From contig ML058387.1 in NCBI GenBank assembly GCA_003013855.2, positions 5,146,001 through 5,210,000 of the forward strand: a stretch of 64,000 bases of DNA, given 5' to 3'. The position numbers were made by a program, and so were the translations under genes. Shown in pieces: positions 35,796 to 46,990 of the stretch (its first letter is position 1; every line of letters begins with the position of its first letter). A model generated the notes under the pieces. It had not been told where the DNA came from and made no database searches. It was given only the letters and a program-made list of their open reading frames with translations. Source of the DNA: Liriodendron chinense. Lineage: Eukaryota; Streptophyta; Magnoliopsida; Magnoliales; Magnoliaceae.

Positions 35796-36323
35796 GGGCA
35801 CGACTTGGGTGAGACCCCGGAACCAGCAATGTGGGTGGGACCTGAGTATAGGAGCCCACCTCTATACATGAATTGTATATCCATGCCGTTCATCTTCTTT
35901 TTCGGTTTATTTTATGCCATGGTACCTAAAATAAAGCAGATGAAAATTTCAGGTGGACCACACCATAAGAAAAAAATGGTTAACGACCATTAAAAATCTT
36001 TTGTGGGTCATGAAAGTTTTCTATCAACCTGATATTTGTTTTTTCATTTCATCCCTCCCTACGTGACCTATTCAACAGATTGGATGGTAAATAAACATTA
36101 CGGAGGACTCCAGAAAGTTTTTAATGGTAGCAGTTCAATGAGTACTGCTTCCTGTGGTGTGGTCCACCTAAAATTTGCATGTGTTTCATTTTTCGGAATT
36201 CGTCTAAAATAATCTGAAGAAACAGATGGACGGAATGGATATACAACAAATACACTGAGGTGGGCCCTAGGTTCAGGGTCCCACCGACATCGCTGGTTCC
36301 GGGGTCTCACCCAAGTCGCGCCC
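35796..36323. mobile_element. Foldback MULE-type MITE with 9-bp TSD, 528 bp
   Basis: The ends are gggcacgacttgggtgagac and the complement of gggcgcgacttgggtgagac. The duplication cgtatttcc is perfect at 35787-35795 and 36324-36332. Copy A has a single cgcatttcc at about 1569. It lies only 27 bp from the preceding MITE and belongs to a different terminus subtype of the same family. Confidence 0.92.
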
Positions 36324-36387
36324 CGTATTTCCTACCTCATCTGTTGACTGACCTAGTTCCTAACCAAGGTAAGATCAGACTACGCAT

Positions 36388-36920
36388 AGCGGGAGCGGAT
36401 TAGCCCCTGTAACAGCTTAGTGGGTGTTACCCTTACCGTGTGGGGCCCACCTTGATGTATTTCTTGTATATCCATGCCGTCCATCTGTTTTACAATCTCA
36501 TCTTAGGACACGATCCCAAAACTAAGTGAGATCAAAATCTCAGGTGGACCATACTACTAGAAACAGTAATGAATTACTATTAATAACATTTTATTGGCCA
36601 CAGCAGTTTTGGATCAAGCTGATATTTGTATTTCCCTTCATCCAGATTTTATTGACATTATCAAAGGGTTGGATGGAAAACAAACATTACAAAAACCTTA
36701 TTATGGGTCATTTGGAATTTTTAATGGTGAGGCACTTAATCCCCCCTTTTTAATTTGGTATAGTTCACCTGAGACTTGGATCTGCTTAATCTTTGGATCC
36801 CCATTCTAAAATGGTCTGTAGAAACGGATGGACAGAGTGGATATAAAAAAAATCATCAAGGTGGGTCTACGATAAGGGTAACACCCACTAAGCTGTTACT
36901 CGGGCCCATCCTCCCGTGAG
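36388..36920. mobile_element. Foldback MITE (gtaacagcttagtgggtg subtype)
   Basis: The arms gtaacagcttagtgggtgtt and aacacccactaagctgttac are perfectly inverted over 20 bp, flanked by gcgggag and ctcccgt. It is an insertion relative to copy A; the target duplication is not clear. Confidence 0.85.
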
Positions 36921-37549
36921 GCCAAATGAAAGGACAGTGTGGATACAACACAGATTTATTTATTTATTATTATTATTATTTTTTAGGTTAGTACACACTT
37001 CATTATTAGTAAACCCAACCCACTCCCTGATGTTTATGATTCAAAATCTGCTTCCTACATGTTGGGGATGCGCTTTTGTGCCACCTCTCGAGCTGGCATG
37101 AACTTTTGCTAAGATAATGAAGAAGGTTCACCTTGATTGATGGGCATGAACAGCCAGCTTGATTCATGCTAGGGCAAATGACTATGCTATGCTGATCCGA
37201 GGTGACTAGAGTGCTTTCATCAAATGATGAATGTAGGTTGTTGAGCCATTTTCATCCCTATGTGGTAGCCCAATTCAGCCTGGCCTGATCGAGCTCGTCT
37301 TCCAAAATGGAATTGCCTGACCTACCTTTCCAGCCACCGAATCTAATGTTAGCCACCCCCACTGTGGGAACCGATGCCTTGACCTTAGCAAAGATAGCCT
37401 CGTTTCAATACTGAGGCCATGGTATCGATTAACATTGTGATGTGATTAGCAGATGTGGGTGGATGTACTAACATTGGGGCGTGTGTTAACTAAACCATAT
37501 AAAAATAGAAAAAATAAAAAAAAAACAAAGAAGAAGAAGAAGAAGAAGA

Positions 37550-37997
37550 AAAGCTACTGACAGGTTGAATAGCAGATGTGGCCACTGAAGTGACGTCACC
37601 ATGTTCTATAGGCAAAGAATAAGGCATATCCAAAGCTTAAGTTGACCCACCACAAAAAACAGTAGAGATAGTGACATCTACTGTTGAAAACTTCCTAGGG
37701 ACCACAGAAGTTTTTGATCAAGCTGATATTTGTGTTTTCCCTTCCTCCATGTCTGTGTCAACTTACGAATAGGTTGGATCTCAAATAAAAATCATGGTGG
37801 GCCTAGGAAGTTTTCAACGGTGAATGTCACTGTCCCCACTGTTTTCTGTGATGGGTCAACTTGAGCTTTGGATCTGCCTTATTCTTTGACTCGGCCCTAC
37901 ACCGGTCTCTCCAAATGGATGAATGGTGTGGATACAGCATATACATCATGCCGGGGCCCACAGAACATGTAGCACTTTCAGTAGCTAATCCGCGTCC
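37550..37997. mobile_element. Foldback MITE (gacaggttga/gacgtca subtype), left end damaged
   Basis: The right end tttcagtagctaatccgcgtcc is intact. The left end ctactgacaggttgaa follows a (GAA)n run at 37527-37550 that has replaced the first bases. Confidence 0.75.
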
Positions 37998-38579
37998 TCT
38001 GCACTGGGTCTACCACTTCAGCTATGGATCTGGGTGTAGCAAGCTGCTGAATTTGGCTCTATATGTGTGCATCCCTCGTTGCATAATAATAAATATAATG
38101 TCACACTGTCTACATGTGTCCACATTGACAGTTATCATCAAAATCACAAAGAGAAATGATCACTTACAACCAGTTGCGTACTAACTTAGCACGCACGGCA
38201 TCTTTCCCAGTAGTGTAAATCTAAGCCATAGAAATGGTAGGCCCCAGGAAAATGATCACCATGTGCAAAAGTAAAGCTGGTACACTAAATTGTTAGAGTG
38301 GCTGCCAATGGTCTGAGTCAAACAGAGGTGGTGAAGAATGGACCTGATCATTCCTGGACCGGTGATCTTCCCCTTTGGACATGTCCCACTATTTTATTTC
38401 TAAGTTAAAATACAACTTATGAAAGTAATCAAAGGAAGAAAATGAAACCAAAAAGCAATCCAAGGCTAACTTGCACCATGGTGCTGGACGTGACTAAAGA
38501 GGGAAATGCTGGCATGGCCGATGCCCCACTGTGGGCCCCACCTCGTGGCCGGGTGAGAATATTTGTGCCACCGCCTCTC

Positions 38580-38674
38580 GGGACCACCCTCGCCCCACCT
38601 CCTGACAGTGCCATCCTTTGATGGGGACGCGATCTCCCGATGTGCGACCCTGTGGCCCACCGTGCATGGCCTCT
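38580..38674. other. 95-bp block identical to 8357-8451
   Basis: This is the copy B partner of the conserved core. It lies within a minus-strand frame of 89 codons (38429-38698) whose product resembles the copy A frame but no family that I know. Confidence 0.6.
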
Positions 38675-39084
38675 CATTCCATCCAATTCAATCGTCACGT
38701 TGAATAAACCTGCAATTATCTCATGAAAATTGCACCATAGGAACTCATTTCAATCCTTTATTTAATGAGAAATTATCATATATGCAGAATATCAAATCAT
38801 CCAAAAGGTGGGCCACACTAAAGTGATTGCCTGCCATGTCTGAGAATCAAGCTGATCTACATATGCAGCGGGAGACAACATCAATATCAATGGACAGCCA
38901 ATGGTATGACTGAGTGTATTCACATAGCCCATCCAATGAATGGGCTAACCTGATTGTCAAAATCATGATTGTGTGGCCCACTTTTTCTATAGATTGGATA
39001 TAAATAGACAGAGAGAAAAATGAAAGCAGTGCTATGTGTAGGATGCATGTGTTGCCTAACAGATGAAGAGAATGGCATGCAAAG

Positions 39085-39300
39085 TAGGGAGGCGGATTAG
39101 GTACTATTTGAGCTTGTGCGGGACAGGCTTGATGTGGCACCTATGTGTCATGTCTGTATTAGTGGAGAGCACATTGTCAGAAGAGATATGCAGCAAGCCT
39201 GAGACAAGCTTATCACGTCTGCTCTCCACCAATAAACATATGCCATGTACTATCCTGTCCTGAGCTCTGCACAAACTTGGGTAGTAACTAATCCACGTCT
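39085..39300. mobile_element. Short foldback element, about 215 bp
   Basis: Ends gaggcggattaggtac and gtaactaatccacgtc are inverted. The inner pairs gcttgtgcgggacagg with cctgtcctgagctctgc, and gtggagagca with tgctctccac, are also inverted. It is a different family from the common MITE. Confidence 0.65.
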
Positions 39301-39950
39301 TGCACGTAACACATGTACATAGCCAGGTCAGCACAAACGAACAGAGGTACTATACCGAATCCACCATTGGCCATCGGACAGAGTGGTAAGGCTCGGGTAA
39401 TGGGAATACGCCTGACAGCGAAAGCATATATAGATGGTGACAATTCCATTGCTTAGATGATGGGTGATAGGGCGCACCACATATATGATAAAAGCACCCC
39501 TCAATCGATAGGTCAAAGACAGAGACATACTACCATGATCTGCAGGAGAAGAGAACACTCATTCTTCTAATGAGGACAGGTGCACAAACGGCAACACCAA
39601 ACGTCACAAATCTGCTGCCTACCTACCGTTTTGGAGGCACCAGCGAGATCCAGCCAGGGTAAGGAACTTGGTACCGCGGTTGCTCCATTCCACTGCAGTC
39701 TCTTGAACTGAACTTCATTGCCATCTAAATTCGAGTTCGAGTCAGCACAGATTTTTCGGGCCATTAACATTGGGCCCAAGCTCAGTCCAAAGGCCAAGCT
39801 GATAGGTCCAAACCCGGTCTAAACCGGCCGGCTAGGCTTGCCACAACGGGCCAGCATTGTCACCCTAAATGGCTAACATGGTAATGAGTGGGAACTGGGG
39901 AAATGCTAATGTCCCTGCCTTCATGGGATATTCCCAATGCCCCAAAAGCT
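39301..39950. other. No recognisable gene
   Basis: Short minus-strand frames (39328-39558, 39567-39797) have no domain. Sequence near 39770-39860 (aaaccggccggctagg) resembles decayed hAT ends. Confidence 0.45.
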
Positions 39951-40506
39951 TTTAATTAACATATGGGACAATGAATCGTTGATCTGGACCGTCCATTCAT
40001 TCATACCACTAGGGGCAGGCCACGATGAAAAAAACTAATCTAGGCTGATCAAATGATCCTAACCCTTTGAATGTTAGCCTATTGGCCCTCTTTTATGATC
40101 TGTTAATCCAATGGTTACCATCATCTATCATTGTGGTCCTATTGGTTGTATATAGTACTCTTGTATTATGGCATGTAAACTTAAGCAAACCCACAAAGAT
40201 AGAAGAGGCTAATCCCTTATGCATAGATGGCCTTCTCTTTTAATTGACGTATGGAACAATGAATCGTTAATCTGGACCGTCCATTCATTCATACCACAAG
40301 GGGCAGGCCATTATTAAAAAAATAATAAATAAATAGACTAGGTCGATCAGATGATCCTAACCCTTTGAATGTTAGCCTATTTACCCTCTTTTAAGTTTTA
40401 TGATCTGTTAGACGAATGGTTACCGTCATCTATCATTGTGGCCATATTGGTTGCATATGGTACTCTTGTATTATATTATGGCATGTAAACTTAAAGAAAC
40501 CCATAC
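39951..40506 (+). repeat. Tandem duplication, two units, offset 288 bp
   Basis: Unit 1 (39951-40199) and unit 2 (40239-40506) share tttaatt.ac.tatgg.acaatgaatcgtt, ggaccgtccattcattcataccac and tatggcatgtaaactta. They differ by small indels, including an aaataataaataaataga expansion in unit 2. No coding capacity. Confidence 0.88.
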
Positions 40507-40779
40507 ATGTGGTGTAACAACAGTTTGTGGGACGTCAACCAAAAATCACACTGACTGATCCATTCCCAACCATCCAATCATCCATTTAATAGTCATTCAT
40601 CGAACGATTAGGATCTTTTAATCAACATGATTTCAGCGTAGTGGACCGATGATAAGCGGGTTGGATCAGCCCGACAGCTCATTTGCTCAATGGCATGGTG
40701 CAAACTACTTGAATTTGAGGAGGATCTTTTTCTATGTACATAAGAGAAAGAAAAATACTACAATATCAAATATATTTTT

Positions 40780-41815
40780 TTGCATGAAATATAAGACGAA
40801 AATCTGACCTGGAAGTTGGTTTCCTTGTAGAAGAAGTTTCGATGGTTCTGAACCGTTGGGCGAAAGGACCTGTTCGTGGGCTGAAATCGGACGGACTAGA
40901 AAATATGAAATGAGGAAGATCAATGGTAGCAATTTAATCATCCTTTGTTGGATGGATTGGCTTACAGAAGGTTTGTAATTTGTATTGATGGGAGTGAGTT
41001 GGGTGAGGAGCAATTTCGTAAAGGAAAGGATTTATAGAAGGTTGAGAAAAAAGAGTTCTTAGATGAGGATTGAACGACTGAAAGAGGAAAACGTGCCGCC
41101 GGCCATTTAATGTTCCTGTGGTAGGAAGCTATGTGGGCCCACAGGAATGCCCATGACAAATCCACTCTGTCCATCAGTTCATAAACATCACAATAAGACA
41201 AGAGTCCAAAAATCAGGCAGATAATAAAACTCAAGTGGGCCACACTACTTAAAATAGTGGGGATTGAACGCCCACCACTGGAAACTTTGTGGGGGCCACA
41301 TAAGTTTTTTATTGGGATAATATTTATTCCTACATCTAATCTGATTGGTAATAACACTATGAACGGTTTGGATTGCATATAAACATCAGGGTTGGCTCCA
41401 GGAAGGTTTGAACGGTGGATGTTCCATTATCACTGTTTCGCATGGTGTCGCCCACCTGAGTTTTGGGTATGAAGATGGGTTATTTTTGGATTCCTGTTTA
41501 GAAACTGATGGACGGAGTGGATTTATCACAGGCATCTCTTTGGACCACACCTGAGTTTTGGATATGCGTTATTTTGCATGGAAGGACTCATATCGTACAT
41601 CCAGAAGTATTCTGACTTGTCGTCCAGCCACATTTTTCCCACTACCAAGCCAGTTATTGAGAACATCCATACCGTTCAAAAGATATTTCATCATCATTAA
41701 GATCACTATGATAAAATATGTATGGCCTACTTATCAGGTGGGACACACATGTATCTTGATTTAGACCGTTGGTTGTCCATTGATTCCAACTGTATCAGCC
41801 ACCTGATGAAAGGGC
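40780..41815 (-). pseudogene. Truncated copy of the PMD gene 5' end and flank
   Basis: 40800-41080 matches the leader/exon 1 of the gene at 16397-18228, including the conserved donor ccag|gtcaga at the end of exon 1. 41620-41815 matches that gene's upstream flank. The rest of the gene is absent: below 40780 lies unrelated sequence. The leader frame (41013 downward) is open through the donor in the phase that would join exon 2 of the complete gene, unlike in the complete copy. Confidence 0.65.
41130..41545. mobile_element. Foldback MITE
   Basis: Arms atgtgggcccacaggaatgcc and ggcatctctttggacc, with tccactctgtccatcag inverted as ctgatggacggagtgga, surround a variant centre. It sits in the duplicated flank of the PMD fragment. 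Confidence 0.75.
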
Positions 41816-41984
41816 TGGTATGATTTTTATTCCACGTGAACTTCGCGTTGGGGTCTATCATTTACATGGCACGGGTTCCCAAGAAAAGTGGCATGCTGGC
41901 TGGAAAGATGTGGCCCAGTTGTCCATGATCAACCCTCGGGTCGGAAGGGAGACTGCATCTCTGTGGGGTGAGGATTGCAGAAGC

Positions 41985-42410
41985 TGTGTGGGGCCCACAG
42001 AGATGGCCGTCACCAATCCACTCTGTCCATCAGTTTTTCAAGAGTACCTTAGGACAGGAATCTTTTGATCAGGAAGATCCAAAGCTCATGTGGGCCACAC
42101 AACGCGAAACAGTGGGAACAGAAATGTCCACCGTTGAAACCTTCCTGGAACCAACCATGATGTTTATATGATATCTAAACCGTTCATAGGGTTGTAGGCA
42201 CAAATATCATACTGATACAAAGCTTTTGTGGCCTCACAAAGCTTCCAATTATAAGCGTTCAATCCCTGCTGTTTCATGTTGTGTGGTCCACAAAGTTTTG
42301 CATCTGCCTGATATTTAGACTCATGTACTATGGTAGTCTTGAAAAACTGATGGACGGAGGGGATTGATCACGGACATCTCTACAGGCCCCACACAGATTC
42401 TGAGTAAAGG
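41985..42410. mobile_element. Foldback MITE
   Basis: The left arm ctgtgtggggcccacagagatg and the right arm catctctacaggccccacac are inverted, with tccactctgtccatcag inverted near 42350. It is the same subtype as 41130-41545. Confidence 0.8.
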
Positions 42411-42813
42411 ACTTCCTGTGCCCAGGGCACAGGCAATCCACGTCCGACCGGCAAGGGCCATGGAGAAAATATTGAGTCTACTCCCTCAGGTGCTCTTTGT
42501 ATATGCACTTGCTCCCTCATTAGTGGAAATGAGCCACGTGTGTGGAATCCTAGCCGTTCATCAGGCGAGTTTGACTGTTTAGATACCTTCTCAATATGAG
42601 GTGGGCCACATATATTCTCCAATGGTCCTAACTCAATGTATACATATGGCCTGCCAGATGATCAGATTGGCCTGATTCTTGGGTTATACAGTTTAAAATT
42701 AGAGACCTCTGATGGGCTGGTCGAGTATCTCCCAGCTCTGTAGTTTACACGTGAGGCAGGTGCATGCATTTGGTACTGTCTCTGTCTCTATACATCTCTT
42801 GAAAGAAAGGGAT

Positions 42814-43353
42814 GATTCGGATTCGGCGGTGACCCCCCAGGAGTACCCAACTTTCCGGTACTGGTCGGTGCTCTGTGGGCCCCACCATGATGTATGTGTC
42901 TTATTCTCACCGTTCATCCCCCTTTCCAACTCATTTTACGGCATGAGCTTAGAAACGAGGCAGATCCAAATATCAGGTGGACCACACTGTAGGAAATATA
43001 ATTGAACCAACAAAGTCATTGAAAAGTTTGTAGGGCCTCCTGAAATGATTATTTTCCATCCAACCCGTTGATTAGGTCACAAGGACCTGGATGGACGCAA
43101 AACACAAATATCAGCTTGATCCAGAAGTCTTTTGTGGCCTCCAATAGGTTTTTAATGGTGGATGTTTAATCATCACTGTTTCTTATGGTGTGATCCACCT
43201 GAGATTTAAATCTGCCTCATTTTTTAGATGGTTCCTTAAAATAAGATAGAAAACTAGATGGACGGTAGGGATAAAACAGACAAATCATTAGGGGCCGAAA
43301 ACACTGACTTATACCAAGGTGGGTAGGGGAGGGGCCACTACCGAATCCGAGTC
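42814..43353. mobile_element. Foldback MITE (gattcggattcgg subtype)
   Basis: Ends gattcggattcggcggtg and cactaccgaatccgagtc are inverted, as are tgctctgtgggccccaccatg and its partner near 43290. No 9-bp duplication was found, so one flank may be altered. Confidence 0.75.
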
Positions 43354-43552
43354 AGCCTTTTGATGGTGGAGATTAAAGTAGACATTGTTTACCAAAAAGA
43401 AATGAAGTGACATTATTGTGTTGGAGATTCTGTGAGAAAAGGTGCAGACAAATGATGGGGTTAGAGCACGCTTCTTTCCAAAGAATATTCGTGTACTTGT
43501 TTCGAGGGCTATACCCGTGTGGACGAGGATAGGGTGGTGTGGCCCATAGGAC

Positions 43553-44060
43553 ATCAAGGGTGGGCCCCACCGTTGTGTATGTGTTTTACATCCAGGTTGT
43601 CCATCCTTTTTCCAACTCATTTTGAAGGCATGAACCCAAAAAGATAGTTCATTTTAGGGCAGGATCCAAAAAATGAAGGAGAACTTAAGCTTAAGTGGGC
43701 CACACCATTTTTTTCATCCCAGAACTAAGACGGATCTAATTCTCAGGTGGACCAAGCCATAAGAAATAGGGTGATTGACCGCAGCCACCGTTTCTGCAAA
43801 AGTTTTGGATCAAGCTGATGCGTGATTTCCCATCATTTAGGTTTGTGTGACCTGATCAATAGGTTGGATAGCAAATAAATATTACAGCAGGCCTTTTATG
43901 AAGTTTTTAATGGTGGGCATTTAATAACCACTATTTTTTGTGGTGTGGTCTACCGGATATTTGGATCTGCCTCATTTATTTGGGGGAAATTAGCTAGCAA
44001 AACGGATGGATGGCATGGACAAAACACATACCTAATGGTGGGGCTGACAGAGTTTTCTTA
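43553..44060. mobile_element. Foldback MITE
   Basis: The left arm gggtgggccccaccgttgtg is followed by a partly duplicated inner arm (ttcattttagggcaggatcc). The right arm ends acctaatggtggggctgac. Confidence 0.7.
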
Positions 44061-44199
44061 GTAGTACACAATACTGTTGGGGCGCAGGTTGGTCTGGTGG
44101 ACCCCACAGGTCATTGCACTGAGATGAGATTTGAAATTTGGACTACTTGAATGGGTTTAATATCCAAAATACCACTCTAATTATCAAAAGGTGGGCCTC

Positions 44200-44675
44200 G
44201 GTGGTACCAAGCACAAGTGGGACCCATAGTGTATATTAATGACATGCATCCCACCCTTCCATCCGATGCGTCATCTCACCTTAACTCAGGCCCAAAAAGC
44301 AGCCCAATCGGAGACTCAGGTAGGCCGCAGTACCGGGACAGGTTGAGAGGAGATGCCCACCATTGATTTGCATGGGGCCCAGTATGTTGTGATTTGCATG
44401 GGTCCACCATGTTGTGTATACAGTGTCTACGCCATCCGGACGCTTCACCTGTCCTAGATAAAGGGTCGGGACAAAATTCATGCTTCCTGAAACTCAGACG
44501 GGCCCACGTGAGAATCAAGGGTGAGCATCCCCTCCCACCTTGTTCCCATTTTGTGGTCCACCGCGAGTTGTAGATAAAGCTGATTTTCAGGGCTTGGGGG
44601 TAACTGAGGGGACACATTGGATGGATGGAATGGATGTGATACATACACCATATGGGCGCCATGGTTGGACCCCAT
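44200..44675. mobile_element. Diverged foldback-type element
   Basis: gtgggacccatagtgtat at the left and atacatacaccatatgggc at the right are inverted. The interior differs from the common MITE and contains two tandem ttgatttgcatgggg/gtgatttgcatgggt words. A 128-codon minus frame here has no family. Confidence 0.45.
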
Positions 44676-44969
44676 TAAAAATTTAAAATCAGGCTTTGGA
44701 CCGGTCAACCAACTTAGACCCAGTTAAAATCTGGTTGGGTCTAATAAGTTTTAATAGTAATATTATATATATTATATGTAAGAGGGACCATTTACAACAC
44801 CATGATGCATTAAAGTGGACATGTGTGTCCGATCCTGTCCATTGGGTGGGCACAAGAATCTAATGCTGTCATTTGATCTGGATCTAACTTGAAACATACA
44901 ACTATGATTTCTTTATTTTATTTATTTTATTTTTACACACACTTACACCACTCAAGTACCCATTTTATA

Positions 44970-44991
44970 TATATATATATATATATATAAT
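44970..44991 (+). repeat. (TA)n microsatellite
   Basis: A run of ta dinucleotides lies in an AT-rich spacer. Confidence 0.85.
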
Positions 44992-45103
44992 AATGAGTAC
45001 TTGAACCAATGACCTCATATTGAAACTCTTGTGAGTCTACCATTAAGGTATAGTATGGACCAAACGGCCTGCTGGGTACTTAGAATTATAATCTATTACA
45101 AGT

Positions 45104-45415
45104 CTAGGTGTTGTGTCATACCCAGAAGGTTAACCTACCAGGTGGAGTGACCCCAGAGTATATAAAACCTCTTTCATCGTCCCTTCCAGCCACGTGGGAC
45201 TAACACAAGCGGATATAGGGCTCTTGGAATTGGTTCTTGATTTCAAGGGGGATAGTCGAGAGCCAGTTTTGAGAGCCACACATCCGCTATGGGAGAGGGG
45301 GTTATTGAGTTAGTCCCACATCGACTAGGGAGATGATGAAAGGAGTTTCTTATATGCACTTTGAGGTCACTCTACCCAGTGGATTAACTTTTTTGAATGT
45401 GACACAACACTAGGT
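45104..45415. mobile_element. Foldback element with snRNA-type promoter motifs in both arms
   Basis: Ends ctaggtgttgtgtcat and gtgacacaacactaggt are inverted, as are ggtggagtgacccc and the complement ggtcactctaccc. The right arm holds agtcccacatcg (45312-45323), the form of the plant snRNA upstream sequence element, followed 26 bp later by ttatatg (45350-45356) and then a T6 run (about 45389). The left arm holds the mirrored ccacgtgggact (45190-45201) and tataaaa (45161-45167). Both would direct transcription outwards. No snRNA body is recognisable. Confidence 0.65.
45312..45356 (+). promoter_or_regulatory. USE-like and TATA-like pair
   Basis: agtcccacatcg and ttatatg are spaced 26 bp apart, closer to the short spacing of plant Pol III snRNA promoters than to the longer Pol II spacing. 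This is motif matching only. Such words also occur in plant TRIM/SINE-like repeats. Confidence 0.45.
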
Positions 45416-45484
45416 CCCTCCCTAAAGAAGAGAGTCGGACTTGGTAGTGACCCATGGGTACTAAGTACTAAGATCTAGTATTGA

Positions 45485-45670
45485 TCAGTGTTGTGGGCCC
45501 TCAGAAAGTTTAAAGTTTTTAATTGCAGGAATTCAATCAACCACATTGTTTCTGTGGTGTGGTCCAACTGAGGTATGAATGTCTCACTTTTTGGCTCATG
45601 AACTACAGTGAGCTGAATGAGGGCATCGATAAAACACATACATCATTGTGGCCCACCTAGCTTTCCCAAC
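45485..45670. mobile_element. Foldback MITE fragment (right half)
   Basis: Only the inner right arm (tctgtggtgtggtccaactg) and the terminal part (aaaacacatacatcattgtgg) are present. Confidence 0.6.
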
Positions 45671-46489
45671 ACCAATTGGCACCGGCATGGAGGGGTGACC
45701 ACAGAATCCAAATCCCTGGAAAAGAGACTTGAATCCGGCATGTATAGAACTGGTACCAGTTAGGTACGGGTACTTAAGACTGCACTGAACCGGACCATTA
45801 GACCGCCCAGCCACCGCAGCCGACATAGCCTAGATTTTCAAGATCTTGGCACTTTTCATATTCCTCTATGATTTAGCTTCTTTCTTTCTTTTATTATTAT
45901 CATAAGAGGAAAATTACATTACTACCCTCAACTTTTTACACAAAGGAGAGAACCCACAGCTATGGCCTCACATGTTATGCAACAGATGAAAACTAACATG
46001 ATAATTAGGCAAACTAAAAGCATGATAGATACAATTATAAGGTGGGCGATACAATTATAAGGTGGGCCACTCATTAGAAATAATATACACCACTCAAGAT
46101 ATCCAAATTCAAGTGTAGACTATATGATGATTTCAATGGCCCAACTTTTTTCATACTATTGCTATGGTGGGGTGCATGTGTTGGATGGTTTGGATGTTGT
46201 ATGGCATTTTTGAAATTTCATTCTTAAAAAAGTATCTCCAATAATTTATAATCATACAAGCGTTATTTGGTAAAATGTTGATTTATGAGGAAGCGTGTTT
46301 TGGATTCATAAAAAGCATGTAGAATGGAAATATAGTTTATTTTTAAGAAATCGTGGAAAAAAAATATTGATTTCCATGTGTTTTTTAAATAGACTTTCAT
46401 AAAAATTTAAAATTTATTTTTATGTTTAATATTTGGCAAAACAAAAACTTTTATTAAAAGGAAAAAAAAAAGAAAGAAAGAGAGATTTT

Positions 46490-46985
46490 AGGTACGTATG
46501 GTGCATGTGGGATGCTTAGAGATGAATACAAGCACATGTGGCATGCATGGCATACTTTGGCACTTGAAACTGAATTATAGCACGCACGGTACATGTGAAG
46601 TATTTGAAGTTGCATGGTAGCACATGTGGCACAAGACATGCATTGACACATTTGACATGTGGGCCTTAAGGCTGGATGATGACACTTGTGCAGATTAGCA
46701 CCATTGACATGCGCCATATTTGGAGAGTTGAAGATGGACAATGGCATGCGTGGCACATTGGCGCATGTGGGGTGTTCTTCATATGTGAGGTACAAGTAAG
46801 ATGAATGATAGTGCATTTGACCCCATAGATAGTACATGTGGGGCATAAGAGAAGATGGATAGTGACATATGTGGCATATTAGCACATGAGGGCTTTTTAT
46901 ATCGGGGGCATAAGATAAGATGGCTGATGGCAATGTGGTATGGTGGCATGTGCGGGCATGAGTAAAGATGGATAATGCCTCATTT
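46490..46985 (+). repeat. Degenerate minisatellite (gcacatgtggca / gatggataatg)
   Basis: Words agcacatgtggcat, gtacatgtggggcataag and gaagatggatagtg recur about every 60-75 bp with heavy drift. A 178-codon minus-strand frame (46454-46990), rich in His, Cys and Met, is open across it because the repeat lacks stops in that frame. I do not call it a gene. Confidence 0.6.
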
Positions 46986-46990
46986 CGCAT

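Larger units (their letters stand above)
34674..39047 (+). repeat. Paralogous block copy B
   Basis: It aligns with copy A (1-8855) once later insertions are removed: A has the solo LTR and copia, while B has four MITEs at 35217-35768, 35796-36323, about 36388-36920 and 37550-37997. The copia-empty site is at about 38110. The end of the block has tataaata at 38999-39006 where copy A has changed. The interval 36921-37549 holds simple repeats (tta, aag) and no gene. Confidence 0.82.

Noticed and set aside
44276..44662. 128-residue minus-strand protein
   Set aside because: It lies within a diverged foldback element and has no domain.
46454..46990. 178-residue minus-strand protein
   Set aside because: It spans a degenerate minisatellite, is dominated by His/Cys/Met from the repeat, and has no start context or domain.
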